From contig CAJMMO010000003.1 of NCBI GenBank assembly GCA_905214545.1, forward strand, positions 124,001 through 188,000: 64,000 bases of DNA, read 5' to 3'. How positions within the stretch are numbered: position 1 is the first letter of the stretch; each line of letters starts with the position of its first letter. Source of the DNA: an uncultured bacterium. GTDB lineage: Bacteria; Bacillota; Bacilli; Lactobacillales; Lactobacillaceae. Shown here one piece after another: positions 27,358-34,982 of the stretch. A program made the translations under genes and the position numbers. Below the pieces are notes generated by a model. The model was not told the origin of the DNA, searched no databases, and saw only the letters and a list, made by a program, of their open reading frames with translations.

Positions 27358-27873
27358 CTTTATTTTTTTAATCAACAGATAATCGATCTGCGGGTCGCTG
27401 CCGACCTGGTAAACGTGCTGGCTGATTTTTTCGAAGCCGTCCTTGGCGTAAAAGGCGCGCGCCACCTTGTTGTGCTCGTAGACGCCCAGCCAGATGTAGT
27501 CCTTGCCTTCGTCGCGCGCGAGCTGGTCTGCGTACTTTAGCAAGACCAGGCCCAGGCCGCGGTGCTGGAACTTGCTGCGCAAATAGATGCGCTCTAGCTC
27601 AAAGGCGTTGGGCTTTAAGTGCTCGGTCTGAGCAGCCCCGACGTTGACTTTCAGGTAGCCTGCCACTTCGCCTTCGACAATTAAAAAGAAAAAGCGGCTG
27701 TCGGGGTTGTTGATTTCAGCTGTTAAACGTTCGTCAGAATAGTTTTCTTTTAAGAACTTAGCCATATCGGCCGGCGCCGTAAATGGATCGAAGGTCTTTT
27801 TAAAGGTCTCTCTGGAAATGGCCTGCAGCTCTTTTAAGTCGGCAAGCCCTACTTTTTTGATGGTGTAAGTCAT
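27355..27873 (-). CDS. PaiA-like GNAT acetyltransferase
   Basis: A 172-residue GNAT protein resembling Bacillus PaiA, a polyamine acetyltransferase: SRETFKKTFDPF near the start, RFFFLIVEGEVAGYLKVNVG in the middle, IYLRSKFQHRGLGLVLL acetyl-CoA loop and YIWLGVYEHNKVARAFYAKDGF. Its ATG shares one base with the stop of the MarR gene upstream (TAATG), so the two are coupled. Polyamine acetylation is a family-based guess. Confidence 0.82.
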   Translation of the reverse strand: MTYTIKKVGLADLKELQAISRETFKKTFDPFTAPADMAKFLKENYSDERLTAEINNPDSRFFFLIVEGEVAGYLKVNVGAAQTEHLKPNAFELERIYLRSKFQHRGLGLVLLKYADQLARDEGKDYIWLGVYEHNKVARAFYAKDGFEKISQHVYQVGSDPQIDYLLIKKIK

Positions 27874-28328
27874 TAGTAATTCCTGCTCCCTCCGCTTTTT
27901 ACAAAGTGCCAGCTGGCGCTGGCGTTATCTGCAACTTTGGTTAAGAGTCGTAAAAGTTCTTCTTTTTCTGCATTTGTGAGGCCGGCGAGCGCTGTGCGGT
28001 TTGAATAGGTATTTTCGCGCTCGATAACTTGGGCCAGCTCTTTCCCTTTTTCAGTTAGGAAAAGCCTTTTGACCTTTTTGTTGGCCGGGTCGGTTCTTTT
28101 TTCGGCCAGGCCGTTTTTCACCAGCTTTTGCACGCCCCGGGCAGTCGTCGTCCGGTCGATGTTTAAAAGCTCGGCCAGGCGGTCGGAAATGATGCCGGGG
28201 TGCTCGCTGATTCGAACCAGGTAGAGGTACTGGCCGCGGGTCAGCTGCATGTCCTTGAACTCGCTGTTGGCGATGGAGTCAAAGGACCGCGCGATGGTGC
28301 CGATTTTTCGTAAAGCGTCTTCTTGCAT
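27873..28328 (-). CDS. MarR-family regulator
   Basis: A 151-residue MarR protein with recognition helix region ISDRLAELLNIDRTTTARGVQKLVKNG and wing KRTDPANKKVKRLFLTEKG. The ATG at 28328 is preferred to the upstream GTG because GAGGTGA is then well spaced. It is co-transcribed with the PaiA-like gene and divergent from the azoreductase gene. Two palindromes in the shared gap are candidate operators for both directions. Confidence 0.9.
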   Translation of the reverse strand: MQEDALRKIGTIARSFDSIANSEFKDMQLTRGQYLYLVRISEHPGIISDRLAELLNIDRTTTARGVQKLVKNGLAEKRTDPANKKVKRLFLTEKGKELAQVIERENTYSNRTALAGLTNAEKEELLRLLTKVADNASASWHFVKSGGSRNY

Positions 28329-28359
28329 GCGTCTCACCTCGCAGCAAATATTATAATAT

Positions 28360-28420
28360 TATTGTTGCATTTGCAACATATAATATTGTTGACAGTCAAC
28401 TAAATGATGCTATGATTAAT
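28360..28420. promoter_or_regulatory. Divergent promoter region with palindromes
   Basis: GTTGCA-TT-TGCAAC (28363-28376) and GTTGAC-A-GTCAAC (28388-28400) lie between the MarR and azoreductase genes. TTGACA inside the second is 16 bases from TATGAT, a rightward promoter. Leftward, TTGCAA is followed 15 bases later by TATAAT. A MarR repressor could control both genes. Confidence 0.55.
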
Positions 28421-28461
28421 TAAAATTATGTTAACAGACAACAAAAAAAGAGGTGCTAACC

Positions 28462-29148
28462 ATGGCAAAAGTTTTAGTAATTCAAGCTCACCCGCACATC
28501 CCCAACAGCTTATCGCTCACCGTTGGCGACGAATTTATCAAGTCTTACAAAAAAGCGCACCCAGACTACGAAATCATCATGCGCGACCTGTACGCAGGCG
28601 ACGGCGTCCCGCCCCTCAACGACTTGACGATGAACGCTTGGCGCAAGCAGAAGTTCGAAGAGCCGTTAACCGATGATGAAAAAAAGCTGCTGACGAGGCA
28701 CGAAGCCTGGCTGGACGAATTCATCAGCGCCGACAAGTACGTCTTCATCAATCCGATGTACAACCACTTTTTGCCGGCCGAAATGAAGCAGTACCTAGAC
28801 CTGACGGCGGTGGCCCACAAGACCTTCAAGTACACGGCTGCGGGCTCAGTCGGCCTGCTCCACCACAAAAAGGTCATGCACATCCAGGCCGCCGGCAACA
28901 ACTATCATAAAGGCGGCAAGTGGGGCATCGTCAAATTCTTTGTTCGCAAAAAACTCAACAAGCCTAACAAGGACAGCTGTGCCCTGCTCGACCTGGGCTC
29001 CTTGTACCTGACCAACATGATGAAGTTCTACGGCATCGACGACCTCGATTCCATCTACATCGAAGGCGCAGACGCCAACCGGGCCCAGCGCCAGGAGATC
29101 CTGGAGGCGGCGCTGCAACAGGCCCATGCCAAGGCGCAAAAGTTTTAG
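28462..29148 (+). CDS. FMN-dependent NADH-azoreductase / quinone reductase
   Basis: A 228-residue flavodoxin-fold reductase of the AzoR type. KVLVIQAHPHIPNSLSL gives the FMN phosphate loop, YVFINPMYNHFLPAEMKQYLDL the ring-contact loop with the family PxYNxxLP-like motif. Such enzymes use NADH to reduce azo dyes and quinones by two electrons. AGAGGTGC precedes the ATG at 28462. It forms an operon with a MarR gene 31 bases downstream and is divergent from another. Confidence 0.88.
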   Translation: MAKVLVIQAHPHIPNSLSLTVGDEFIKSYKKAHPDYEIIMRDLYAGDGVPPLNDLTMNAWRKQKFEEPLTDDEKKLLTRHEAWLDEFISADKYVFINPMYNHFLPAEMKQYLDLTAVAHKTFKYTAAGSVGLLHHKKVMHIQAAGNNYHKGGKWGIVKFFVRKKLNKPNKDSCALLDLGSLYLTNMMKFYGIDDLDSIYIEGADANRAQRQEILEAALQQAHAKAQKF

Positions 29149-29179
29149 TGTAAAATATGGCTGAAAGGAGGCGCCCACG

Positions 29180-29659
29180 GTGTCCTTAACTGCAGAAATC
29201 ATCGAAAACCTGGCCCTGCTGCGCAGCAGCGGGACCGGCAACAACTTGACCCAAGAAAGACAGTGGCTGTTAAACCAGCTGGACGACCCGCGCTTGCAAG
29301 AAGCCGTAGCCACGCTGTCGATCGTGGCCTTGCACACGCTGTCGGCGCTGGAAAAAGGCGAACAGACCGGGATTGAGCTGGCAAGTGAATTAGGCGTGAC
29401 GCGCGGCGGCATCACCCGGGCGGCCAAGAAGCTGGTGCAGCTTGACCTGGTGGACCCGGCGCGCCACCCCGACGACCAAAAAAAGCTCTTCTATAGGCTG
29501 ACGCCGGCCGGGCGCAAGATTGCGCGCCAGCACGACAAGCTGCACGAAGAGCTGACAGAAAAGTTTGAAAAAGAGCTGACGGGGCAGTATTCGGAACAAG
29601 AATTAAACCTGATCAACGACTTTTTAACAAAATTGAATAAGGATGAAGCAGAGTTTTAA
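29180..29659 (+). CDS. MarR-family regulator
   Basis: A 159-residue MarR protein starting at GTG behind AAGGAGG. Recognition region GIELASELGVTRGGITRAAKKLVQLDL, wing PARHPDDQKKLFYRLTPAGR. It follows the azoreductase gene and ends at a strong terminator, so the two form one transcript. It is distinct from the MarR gene on the other side of the azoreductase, giving that enzyme two MarR neighbours. Confidence 0.88.
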   Translation: MSLTAEIIENLALLRSSGTGNNLTQERQWLLNQLDDPRLQEAVATLSIVALHTLSALEKGEQTGIELASELGVTRGGITRAAKKLVQLDLVDPARHPDDQKKLFYRLTPAGRKIARQHDKLHEELTEKFEKELTGQYSEQELNLINDFLTKLNKDEAEF

Positions 29660-29691
29660 AAAAAGCATCCCCTAGCGGGGATGCTTTTTTG
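29657..29691. terminator. Bidirectional terminator
   Basis: AAAAGCATCCCC/GGGGATGCTTTT stem between convergent genes. Confidence 0.85.
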
Positions 29692-30228
29692 CTATTCGAA
29701 ATCGCCTAAGGCAGGGATGCTGTCTTGTTCAAGGTAGGCGCGGTAGTCCTTGGCGGCCTGCGCCAAGTCTGCGTCGGCGATTGAAGTGGCGCCGGTCACC
29801 GTGAACGGCTTGACGAAGGTCGTGCCGATCAGGCGGCTGGTCGCCTGGAATGGCCGCAGCAGCTCGTGAGGCTCATACTTTGCGAAACCGTCACGGCCGT
29901 AGTTGTTGGCGCCAAAAGTTGCAGCGATCAGCAACTCTTTGCCGTGGAGCTTATCGCCGTTAGGGCCGTAAGCCCAGCCAAATTCCAGCACGTCGTCTTC
30001 CCACTGCTTTAACAGGGCTGGTGAAGAATACCAGCGGATCGGGAATTCCAAGACGATGCGGTCGGCTTTTTCCAAGACCTCTTTTTCCTTTTCGACGTCG
30101 ATCTTGAAGTCGGGGTAAAGCGCGTAGAGGTCGCGGACTTCGAATTCGTCGTTCACGTTTTGCACTAAGGCCTTGTTGGCACGGGAGTTGCTAAAATCAG
30201 GGTGGAATAAATTAATGATGGTCTTCAT
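29692..30228 (-). CDS. NAD(P)H-dependent oxidoreductase, flavodoxin fold
   Basis: A 178-residue enzyme of the KefF/NQO1-like family. The N-terminal INLFHPDFSNSRANKAL is the FMN-binding loop, and RIVLEFPIRWYSSPALLKQWEDDVL is the family's flavin and substrate loop. Close paralogue of the gene at 31799. It lies 24 bases after a MerR gene and shares its transcript, so a MerR-sensed signal controls it. Likely reduces quinones or other electrophiles. Confidence 0.88.
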   Translation of the reverse strand: MKTIINLFHPDFSNSRANKALVQNVNDEFEVRDLYALYPDFKIDVEKEKEVLEKADRIVLEFPIRWYSSPALLKQWEDDVLEFGWAYGPNGDKLHGKELLIAATFGANNYGRDGFAKYEPHELLRPFQATSRLIGTTFVKPFTVTGATSIADADLAQAAKDYRAYLEQDSIPALGDFE

Positions 30229-30251
30229 GTTAAAAACGCTCCTTTACTTAG

Positions 30252-30659
30252 CTAGTCGTCAATAATCTTGTATTCTTCGAAATATGATTTGCCTTTTTTG
30301 ATTTCGCCGCTTTCATACAGCGAGATCTTATGTTTCAACCGGTTGATGGAACGGTCAAGGTCGTGCCTTTTTTCCTCCAAAAGGGCCAGCTGCTCTTTTA
30401 ACAGGTCCTCTCTGGCTTGGAGGGTCTGGTCGCCCTGCTGCAGCAGTTCGGCATAGTCCACCAAGGTTTCCACAGAGACGCCGTAGTGGCGCAAGCAGAT
30501 GATCATCTCGAGCCAGCCCTGCATCCCCTCGGTGTAGTAGCGGTTGCCGTTGGCAGCGCGCGGAACTTTGGGGAGCAGGCCGATGCGCTCGTAGTAGCGC
30601 AGGGTGTCGGCTTTGATCTGATACTTTTTGCTGACTTGGGTAATGGTTAGGTTTGGCAT
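30252..30659 (-). CDS. MerR-family regulator
   Basis: A 135-residue MerR activator. Winged helix LTITQVSKKYQIKADTLRYYERIGLLP with the YYExxGLL hallmark, then a coiled-coil dimer helix (about 76-118). It lacks the metal-binding cysteines, so it probably senses an organic or redox signal rather than a metal. It is first in the operon with the flavodoxin-fold oxidoreductase. The promoter upstream has the 19-base spacer typical of MerR targets. Confidence 0.92.
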   Translation of the reverse strand: MPNLTITQVSKKYQIKADTLRYYERIGLLPKVPRAANGNRYYTEGMQGWLEMIICLRHYGVSVETLVDYAELLQQGDQTLQAREDLLKEQLALLEEKRHDLDRSINRLKHKISLYESGEIKKGKSYFEEYKIIDD

Positions 30660-30683
30660 TTCCTCGTCCTCCTTACAATTGCT

Positions 30684-30714
30684 AAGTTAGCACTTGGAGT
30701 TAACTCCAAGTCAA
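30684..30714 (-). promoter_or_regulatory. MerR-type promoter with 19-base spacer
   Basis: TTGACT (30709-30714) and TAACTT (30684-30689) are 19 bases apart on the minus strand. The spacer region holds a perfect palindrome CTTGGAGTTAACTCCAAG (30693-30710). Overlong spacers with a central dyad are the known signature of MerR activation. Confidence 0.85.
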
Positions 30715-30737
30715 CAAGATTTTTAAAATTTTTGCGA

Positions 30738-30772
30738 GAAAAAAAGCATCCCCAAACGGGGATGCTTTTTAT
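30738..30772 (-). terminator. Terminator after the DUF3955 gene
   Basis: AAAGCATCCCC/GGGGATGCTTT stem with T runs on both strands. Confidence 0.8.
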
Positions 30773-31026
30773 TTGCATTTGCGATGTTTGGCTGCGATTT
30801 TTTGGAGTAATAAGGAAAAAAGGCCGACCAAAGCAAAGGCTGCAGACCAAACGCCAACCGCGATGTACTGGAAGTTTTCGTGCACGAAGCCGCGTTTGTC
30901 GACGTAGGTGCCGCCGGCGGCGTAGTAGCCGATGATGCTGGCGGCTAAGAGCAGTGCAAAGAATGCGGTAAGGACGATGGTGAGCGGGAAGAGGTGGGTG
31001 TGTTTTAAGTCTTTGTAATCTGCCAT
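30769..31026 (-). CDS. Small DUF3955-like membrane protein
   Basis: An 85-residue protein with two predicted membrane helices (about 14-36 and 53-75) separated by YVDKRGFVHENFQYIAVG, which matches the DUF3955 pattern of a D-x-x-G-x-x-H-E-x-F loop before the second helix. The stop codon lies within the terminator stem. Function unknown; it is transcribed alone. Confidence 0.7.
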   Translation of the reverse strand: MADYKDLKHTHLFPLTIVLTAFFALLLAASIIGYYAAGGTYVDKRGFVHENFQYIAVGVWSAAFALVGLFSLLLQKIAAKHRKCK

Positions 31027-31162
31027 TTTAAAAGTCCAATTAAGTCATTAACTCTTACTACTTTAATTGTACATTTAAAAAAGCTAGGTATTTATTTTTT
31101 ATCATCCATGCCATTCCATCTCATAAAAACCAACTTGTATAATTAATAAAGGAGGCAACTAC

Positions 31163-31726
31163 ATGACAAAAAGCGAACTGCAAAAAATGCAAAGCGGCGA
31201 GTGGTTCAACCTCGCCGACCCCGAAATCAACGAACTTAAAAGCCGCGGCGTCCAGCTCTGCCAAGAGTTCAACGAATTGCCTGAAACTGCTGTAGAAGAG
31301 CGTTCGGCCAAGTTAAAACAGCTCTTCGGCGCCACCGGCGAATACGTCAACGTCAACGGCCGGCTCAGCGTCGACTACGGCGTCAACATCCACGTCGGCG
31401 AGCACTTCTACGCCAATTACAACTTTACAGTCTTAGACAATGCGAAGGTTATTATAGGTAAAAACGCCATGATCGGCCCTGACGTCGGCATCTACACGAT
31501 CAACCACCCGCTGAAAATCAAGGACCGCTTGAAGCCCCTAGGCATCGCCAAGCCCGTCACCATCGGCGACAACGTCTGGATCGGCGGCCATGCCACCATC
31601 TGCCCCGGCGTCACGATCGGCAACGGCGTCGTAGTCGCAGCCGGCGCCGTCGTCACCAAGGACGTGCCCGACAACGTAGTCGTGGCCGGTGTCCCCGCCA
31701 AAGTCATTAAGAAAATTGAGCAATAA
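31163..31726 (+). CDS. Sugar O-acetyltransferase, maltose/galactoside type
   Basis: A 187-residue left-handed beta-helix acetyltransferase. The N-terminal helical part is MQSGEWFNLADPEI, then hexapeptide repeats (VIIGKNAMIGPDVGIY, TIGDNVWIGGHATICPGVTIGNGVVVAAGAVV) and the catalytic His in YTINHPL at about residue 112. Family members acetylate the 6-hydroxyl of sugars to aid their disposal. GGAGG precedes the ATG; TATAAT at 31137 fits its -10 box. Confidence 0.92.
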   Translation: MTKSELQKMQSGEWFNLADPEINELKSRGVQLCQEFNELPETAVEERSAKLKQLFGATGEYVNVNGRLSVDYGVNIHVGEHFYANYNFTVLDNAKVIIGKNAMIGPDVGIYTINHPLKIKDRLKPLGIAKPVTIGDNVWIGGHATICPGVTIGNGVVVAAGAVVTKDVPDNVVVAGVPAKVIKKIEQ

Positions 31727-31730
31727 AATA

Positions 31731-31756
31731 AGCACGCAAGTCTTGCGTGCTTTTTC
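31731..31756. terminator. Terminator after the acetyltransferase gene
   Basis: AGCACGCAAG/CTTGCGTGCT stem with five Ts. Confidence 0.8.
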
Positions 31757-31798
31757 ACTGGAGGTTTATTAATGTAGTACTTTTATTGATGTAGTAAT

Positions 31799-32332
31799 TT
31801 ATTCAAAGTCGCCTAAGACAGGGATCTCTTCCTGTTCCAGGTAAGCACGGTAGTCCTTGGCAGCCTTTGCCAAGTCCTCATCGCTGATCGTCCGGGCCCC
31901 AACGATCTCAAACGGCTTTAAGTAGTTGGTCCCCATCACGCGGCTGACCGCCTGGAACGGCCGCAGCAGCTCGTTAGGAGTATATTTTACAAACTGGTCG
32001 CGACCATAGTTATTTGCGCCCAGCGTCACCGCCAAAAGCAAGTCCTTGCCCTGCAACTGGCCTTCCGGGCCAAAAGCCCAGTCTGGCGTAATCATGACGT
32101 CTTCCCACTGCTGCAGCAAGGCCGGTGCCGAGTACCAGTGCATCGGAAACTCGATGACGATGCGGTCGGCTGCCAGCATGGCCTGCTTTTCTTTTTCAAC
32201 GTCGATCTTAAAGTCCGGGTACAGCTCGTAAATATTGCGGACTTCAAACTCGTCGCTGACAGCGTTTACCAAAGCCCTATTCACGCGCGAGTCTTGGTAA
32301 TCCGGGTGGAACAAATTAACAATGGTCTTCAT
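31799..32332 (-). CDS. FMN-riboswitch-controlled NAD(P)H oxidoreductase
   Basis: A 177-residue flavodoxin-fold oxidoreductase, strikingly similar to the gene at 29692 (both start MKT-I-NLFHPD and share FxxDVEKEK and a RPFQAxSRxxGT segment). FMN loop near residues 7-16, ring-contact loop RIVIEFPMHWYSAPALLQQWED. The start at 32332 has AGAGGG upstream; a TTG two codons earlier is not needed. It is the only gene downstream of an FMN riboswitch and terminator, so its synthesis should fall when FMN is plentiful. Confidence 0.9.
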   Translation of the reverse strand: MKTIVNLFHPDYQDSRVNRALVNAVSDEFEVRNIYELYPDFKIDVEKEKQAMLAADRIVIEFPMHWYSAPALLQQWEDVMITPDWAFGPEGQLQGKDLLLAVTLGANNYGRDQFVKYTPNELLRPFQAVSRVMGTNYLKPFEIVGARTISDEDLAKAAKDYRAYLEQEEIPVLGDFE

Positions 32333-32388
32333 TTTCAATCCCTCTTAATTTTTCACAAAAAACGATTCACATAAATGCCTCTTAAATC

Positions 32389-32429
32389 AAATAAAAAAGG
32401 GAAGCTTCGATCATTCTTCGAGGCTTCCT
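32389..32429 (-). terminator. Riboswitch-controlled terminator
   Basis: GGAAGCCTCGA/TCGAAGCTTCC stem with T run, between the FMN aptamer and the oxidoreductase start. The 5' arm GCCTCGAAGAA is the exact complement of TTCTTCGAGGC at the start of the aptamer, so the two structures exclude each other. Confidence 0.85.
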
Positions 32430-32469
32430 TTTTGTCAGGCTGAAATTTTTGCGCACAAATGGCGCGCAA

Positions 32470-32590
32470 AGGATCCTTCTTCTGCCATCTAGACTTTTAC
32501 TATCGGTACCCGTCAAGGATTCCACCGCGTCTGCGGGTTGCGGACTCTCACCGCCGGTTGGGACTTCCACCCTGCCTCGAAGAACTTTGT
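32470..32590 (-). promoter_or_regulatory. FMN riboswitch (RFN element) upstream of an oxidoreductase gene
   Basis: Minus-strand order of conserved RFN blocks: TTCTTCGAGGCAGGGTG, CCGGCGGTGAGAGTCCGC, a GCAGACGCGGTGG segment, GGGTACCGATAG and GATGGCAGAAGAAGG. These are the hallmark sequences of the FMN aptamer. A terminator follows directly. Confidence 0.95.
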
Positions 32591-32676
32591 TACTTGATTC
32601 GCCTTAAATTTAAATCGCCTCTAAAAAATTGTCAATTTGCGCTTGTGGACAATAAATCTACATGTTTTTAACACAA

Positions 32677-32716
32677 TAAAAAAGCACTGAAGCCTAAGCT
32701 TGGGTGCTTTTTTTGT
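32677..32716 (-). terminator. Terminator of the riboflavin operon
   Basis: AAAAGCAC/GTGCTTTT stem with T run after ribH. Confidence 0.75.
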
Positions 32717-32735
32717 CAGCAGGAGCAAATTTTTT

Positions 32736-33191
32736 CTACATTATTTTATTCAGCGAAATCATCTCCAATAAACTCTGCGCCGTACTGCGGCCCTCGTTGC
32801 CAGCCTTCAGACCCGCTCTCTGCAAGGCCTGCTCGATAGTGTCGCAGGTCAAAATCCCAAAGGTGACCGGGACCTGGCCCTTTAAGTTAGCCTGCATCAA
32901 GGCGCTGGTCACCTGCTGGATGATCATGCTGTAGTGGTCGGTTTCGCCCTTGATCACCGCGCCCAGCGACATGATGCCGTCGTAGCCTTTTTTAGCCAGC
33001 AGCTTGGTGACCGCAAAGCCGATCTCAAAAGCGCCCGGCACCCAGTAGACGTCGACATCAGCAATGCCGAATTGTTTCAGCGTCGCCTGGGCCCCTGCCA
33101 CCAGCTGGCGAGTAATCGTCTCATTGAACTTCGACGCCACAATCGCAATCTTGGCGTCTTTTACTTGGTAGTTTCCTTCATAAACAGTCAT
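32736..33191 (-). CDS. ribH: 6,7-dimethyl-8-ribityllumazine synthase
   Basis: A 151-residue lumazine synthase that joins the pyrimidine from RibD with the four-carbon unit from RibBA. Landmarks: IVASKFNETITRQLVAGA, VPGAFEIGFAVTKLL, LGAVIKGETDHY with the catalytic His, and VTFGILTCDTIEQALQRAG. The length is typical. Last gene of the operon, 12 bases after ribBA. Confidence 0.97.
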   Translation of the reverse strand: MTVYEGNYQVKDAKIAIVASKFNETITRQLVAGAQATLKQFGIADVDVYWVPGAFEIGFAVTKLLAKKGYDGIMSLGAVIKGETDHYSMIIQQVTSALMQANLKGQVPVTFGILTCDTIEQALQRAGLKAGNEGRSTAQSLLEMISLNKIM

Positions 33192-33203
33192 TTTTTTACT
33201 CTC

Positions 33204-34382
33204 CTATAAAGCAGTTAACAGGTGGTGAAACTTGTCGCGTTTGGTCTCCAGGTAGAACTGGTCGTGTTCAGTTGCCGCCATTTCCAGCGGGGTCCGTCTT
33301 GCCACTTCAATGCCGTTTTCTTCTAATTGGGCAATCTTGTCCGGGTTATTGGTTAAAAGGTTGACTGCGTGAATCCCCAAATCCTTTAACATCCCGGCGG
33401 CCTTTTCGTAGTCGCGCTCGTCCGGCGCAAAGCCCAGCTCTTCGTTTGCGTCATAGGTGTCGACGCCCTGGTCTTGCAGTGCGTAGGCCTTGAGCTTGTT
33501 GGCTAGGCCAATGCCGCGGCCTTCCTGGCGCAGGTACAAGAGCACCCCGCTGCCGTTTTGGCTGATCTTCGCCATCGCCGTGTGCAGCTGGTCGCCGCAA
33601 TCACAGCGCAGCGAGCCGAAGGTGTCGCCCGTCATGCATTCCGAGTGCAGGCGGACCAGCACCGGCTTAGACAAATCCAGCTGGCCCTTGACCAAAGCCA
33701 GGTTGCCTTGGCCATAGTCTTTGACCTTGAAGTTGCCGTATTTAGTGGGCAGGTTTACAAACGCTGCAGGCTTACTCGCCGGGCTTTTGACATATTCCTG
33801 CAGGTCGGCAATGGTCAAAAACGGCATGTGGTATTCCTTGGCAATCTCGCGCAACTGCGGCCGGCGTGCCATGTGGCCGTCGGCTTTCATGACCTCGCAG
33901 ATGTAGGCGACTTCGGGCTCGCCTGCCAGCCGTGCCAAGGTGACCGAGGCCTCGGTGTGGCCGTTGCGCTCTAACACCCCGCCGTCTTTAGCGACCAGCG
34001 GGAAGCAGTGGCCCGGCCGGAAGAAGTCTTCGGGCTTGGAAGTCGGGTCGGCGATGGCCTTGATGGTCGTCGCCCGGTCGTAGGCTGAAATCCCCGTGGT
34101 CGTAGTCTTGTAGTCGACGCTGATGGTGAAGGCCGTGCCGTAAGGGTCGGTGTTGTTCGTCTCCATCTGCGGCAGCTGCAGGCGCTCTGCGACTTTGCGG
34201 CCCACGCTGGTGCAGAGCAGGCCCCTAGCATGCTTGATCATAAAGTTCACGTTTTCCGGCGTCACTTTTGAGCCCAAGCCGATCATGTCGCCTTCGGACT
34301 CGCGGTCTTCGTCGTCGGCCACGATGACTAAGCCGCCTTTTTTCATCCAAGCAATAGCATTTTGAATCTTTTTAACATCCAT
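33204..34382 (-). CDS. ribBA: Bifunctional DHBP synthase / GTP cyclohydrolase II
   Basis: A 392-residue fusion. The N-terminal half makes 3,4-dihydroxy-2-butanone 4-phosphate (DDEDRESEGDM near residues 23-33, HTEASVTLARLAG near 142-154). The C-terminal half opens GTP (zinc ligands in SECMTGDTFGSLRCDCGDQL, RQEGRGIGL). Both halves look intact. Its ATG lies 3 bases after the ribE stop. Confidence 0.97.
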   Translation of the reverse strand: MDVKKIQNAIAWMKKGGLVIVADDEDRESEGDMIGLGSKVTPENVNFMIKHARGLLCTSVGRKVAERLQLPQMETNNTDPYGTAFTISVDYKTTTTGISAYDRATTIKAIADPTSKPEDFFRPGHCFPLVAKDGGVLERNGHTEASVTLARLAGEPEVAYICEVMKADGHMARRPQLREIAKEYHMPFLTIADLQEYVKSPASKPAAFVNLPTKYGNFKVKDYGQGNLALVKGQLDLSKPVLVRLHSECMTGDTFGSLRCDCGDQLHTAMAKISQNGSGVLLYLRQEGRGIGLANKLKAYALQDQGVDTYDANEELGFAPDERDYEKAAGMLKDLGIHAVNLLTNNPDKIAQLEENGIEVARRTPLEMAATEHDQFYLETKRDKFHHLLTAL

Positions 34383-34385
34383 TTT

Positions 34386-34982
34386 TTACGCGTCCTTTTT
34401 TAAATTTGCTTCTACGTATTTGCCTAAAATGTCGGTCTCTAGATTGACCTCGTCACCGACTTGCAGACCTGCCAAGTTTGTTTCGTCTTGGGTGTGCGGG
34501 ATCAGGCCCACTGCAAAAGAGTTGGCGGTCACATTCATCACCGTCAGACTCACGCCGTTCAAGGCTACACTGCCCTGCGCGACGATCTGGCTGCGCAGGC
34601 GGGCGGGCCTTTCAAACTTCAGCTCGATGGCATTTTGGTTAGGCTTTTTTTCTAATAATTTGACTGTCTCATCGACGTGGCCCGTCAAGATGTGGCCTTC
34701 CAGGCGGTCGTGCACCTGCAGGGCCCGCTCGACGTTGACGGCGTCGCCGACCTGGCTGTTTTTAAACACCGTCTTTTTAAAGGTCTGCGGCATCATGGTG
34801 ACCGTAAATTCGTTTTGACTGATCTTATCTGCTGTCAGGCAGGTGCCGTTGACGGCGATCGATTCGCCGATCTTGGCGCCGGCCAAAAAATTGTCTGGGC
34901 AAGCAACCGTCATCTGGATGGTCTGCTTGTCGATGGCCAGGGCCGCAATCTTGGCCCCGCCTGTCACTAATCCGCTAAACAT
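34386..34982 (-). CDS. ribE: Riboflavin synthase, alpha chain
   Basis: A 198-residue two-barrel riboflavin synthase that dismutates lumazine to riboflavin. It has MFSGLV at the start, a first repeat with SIAVNGTCLTA and a second with SVALNGVSLTV, and GHILTGHVDETV at the domain border, all family landmarks. The start at 34982 (MFSGLV) lies inside the end of ribD, an 8-base overlap; AAAGG precedes it. Confidence 0.97.
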   Translation of the reverse strand: MFSGLVTGGAKIAALAIDKQTIQMTVACPDNFLAGAKIGESIAVNGTCLTADKISQNEFTVTMMPQTFKKTVFKNSQVGDAVNVERALQVHDRLEGHILTGHVDETVKLLEKKPNQNAIELKFERPARLRSQIVAQGSVALNGVSLTVMNVTANSFAVGLIPHTQDETNLAGLQVGDEVNLETDILGKYVEANLKKDA

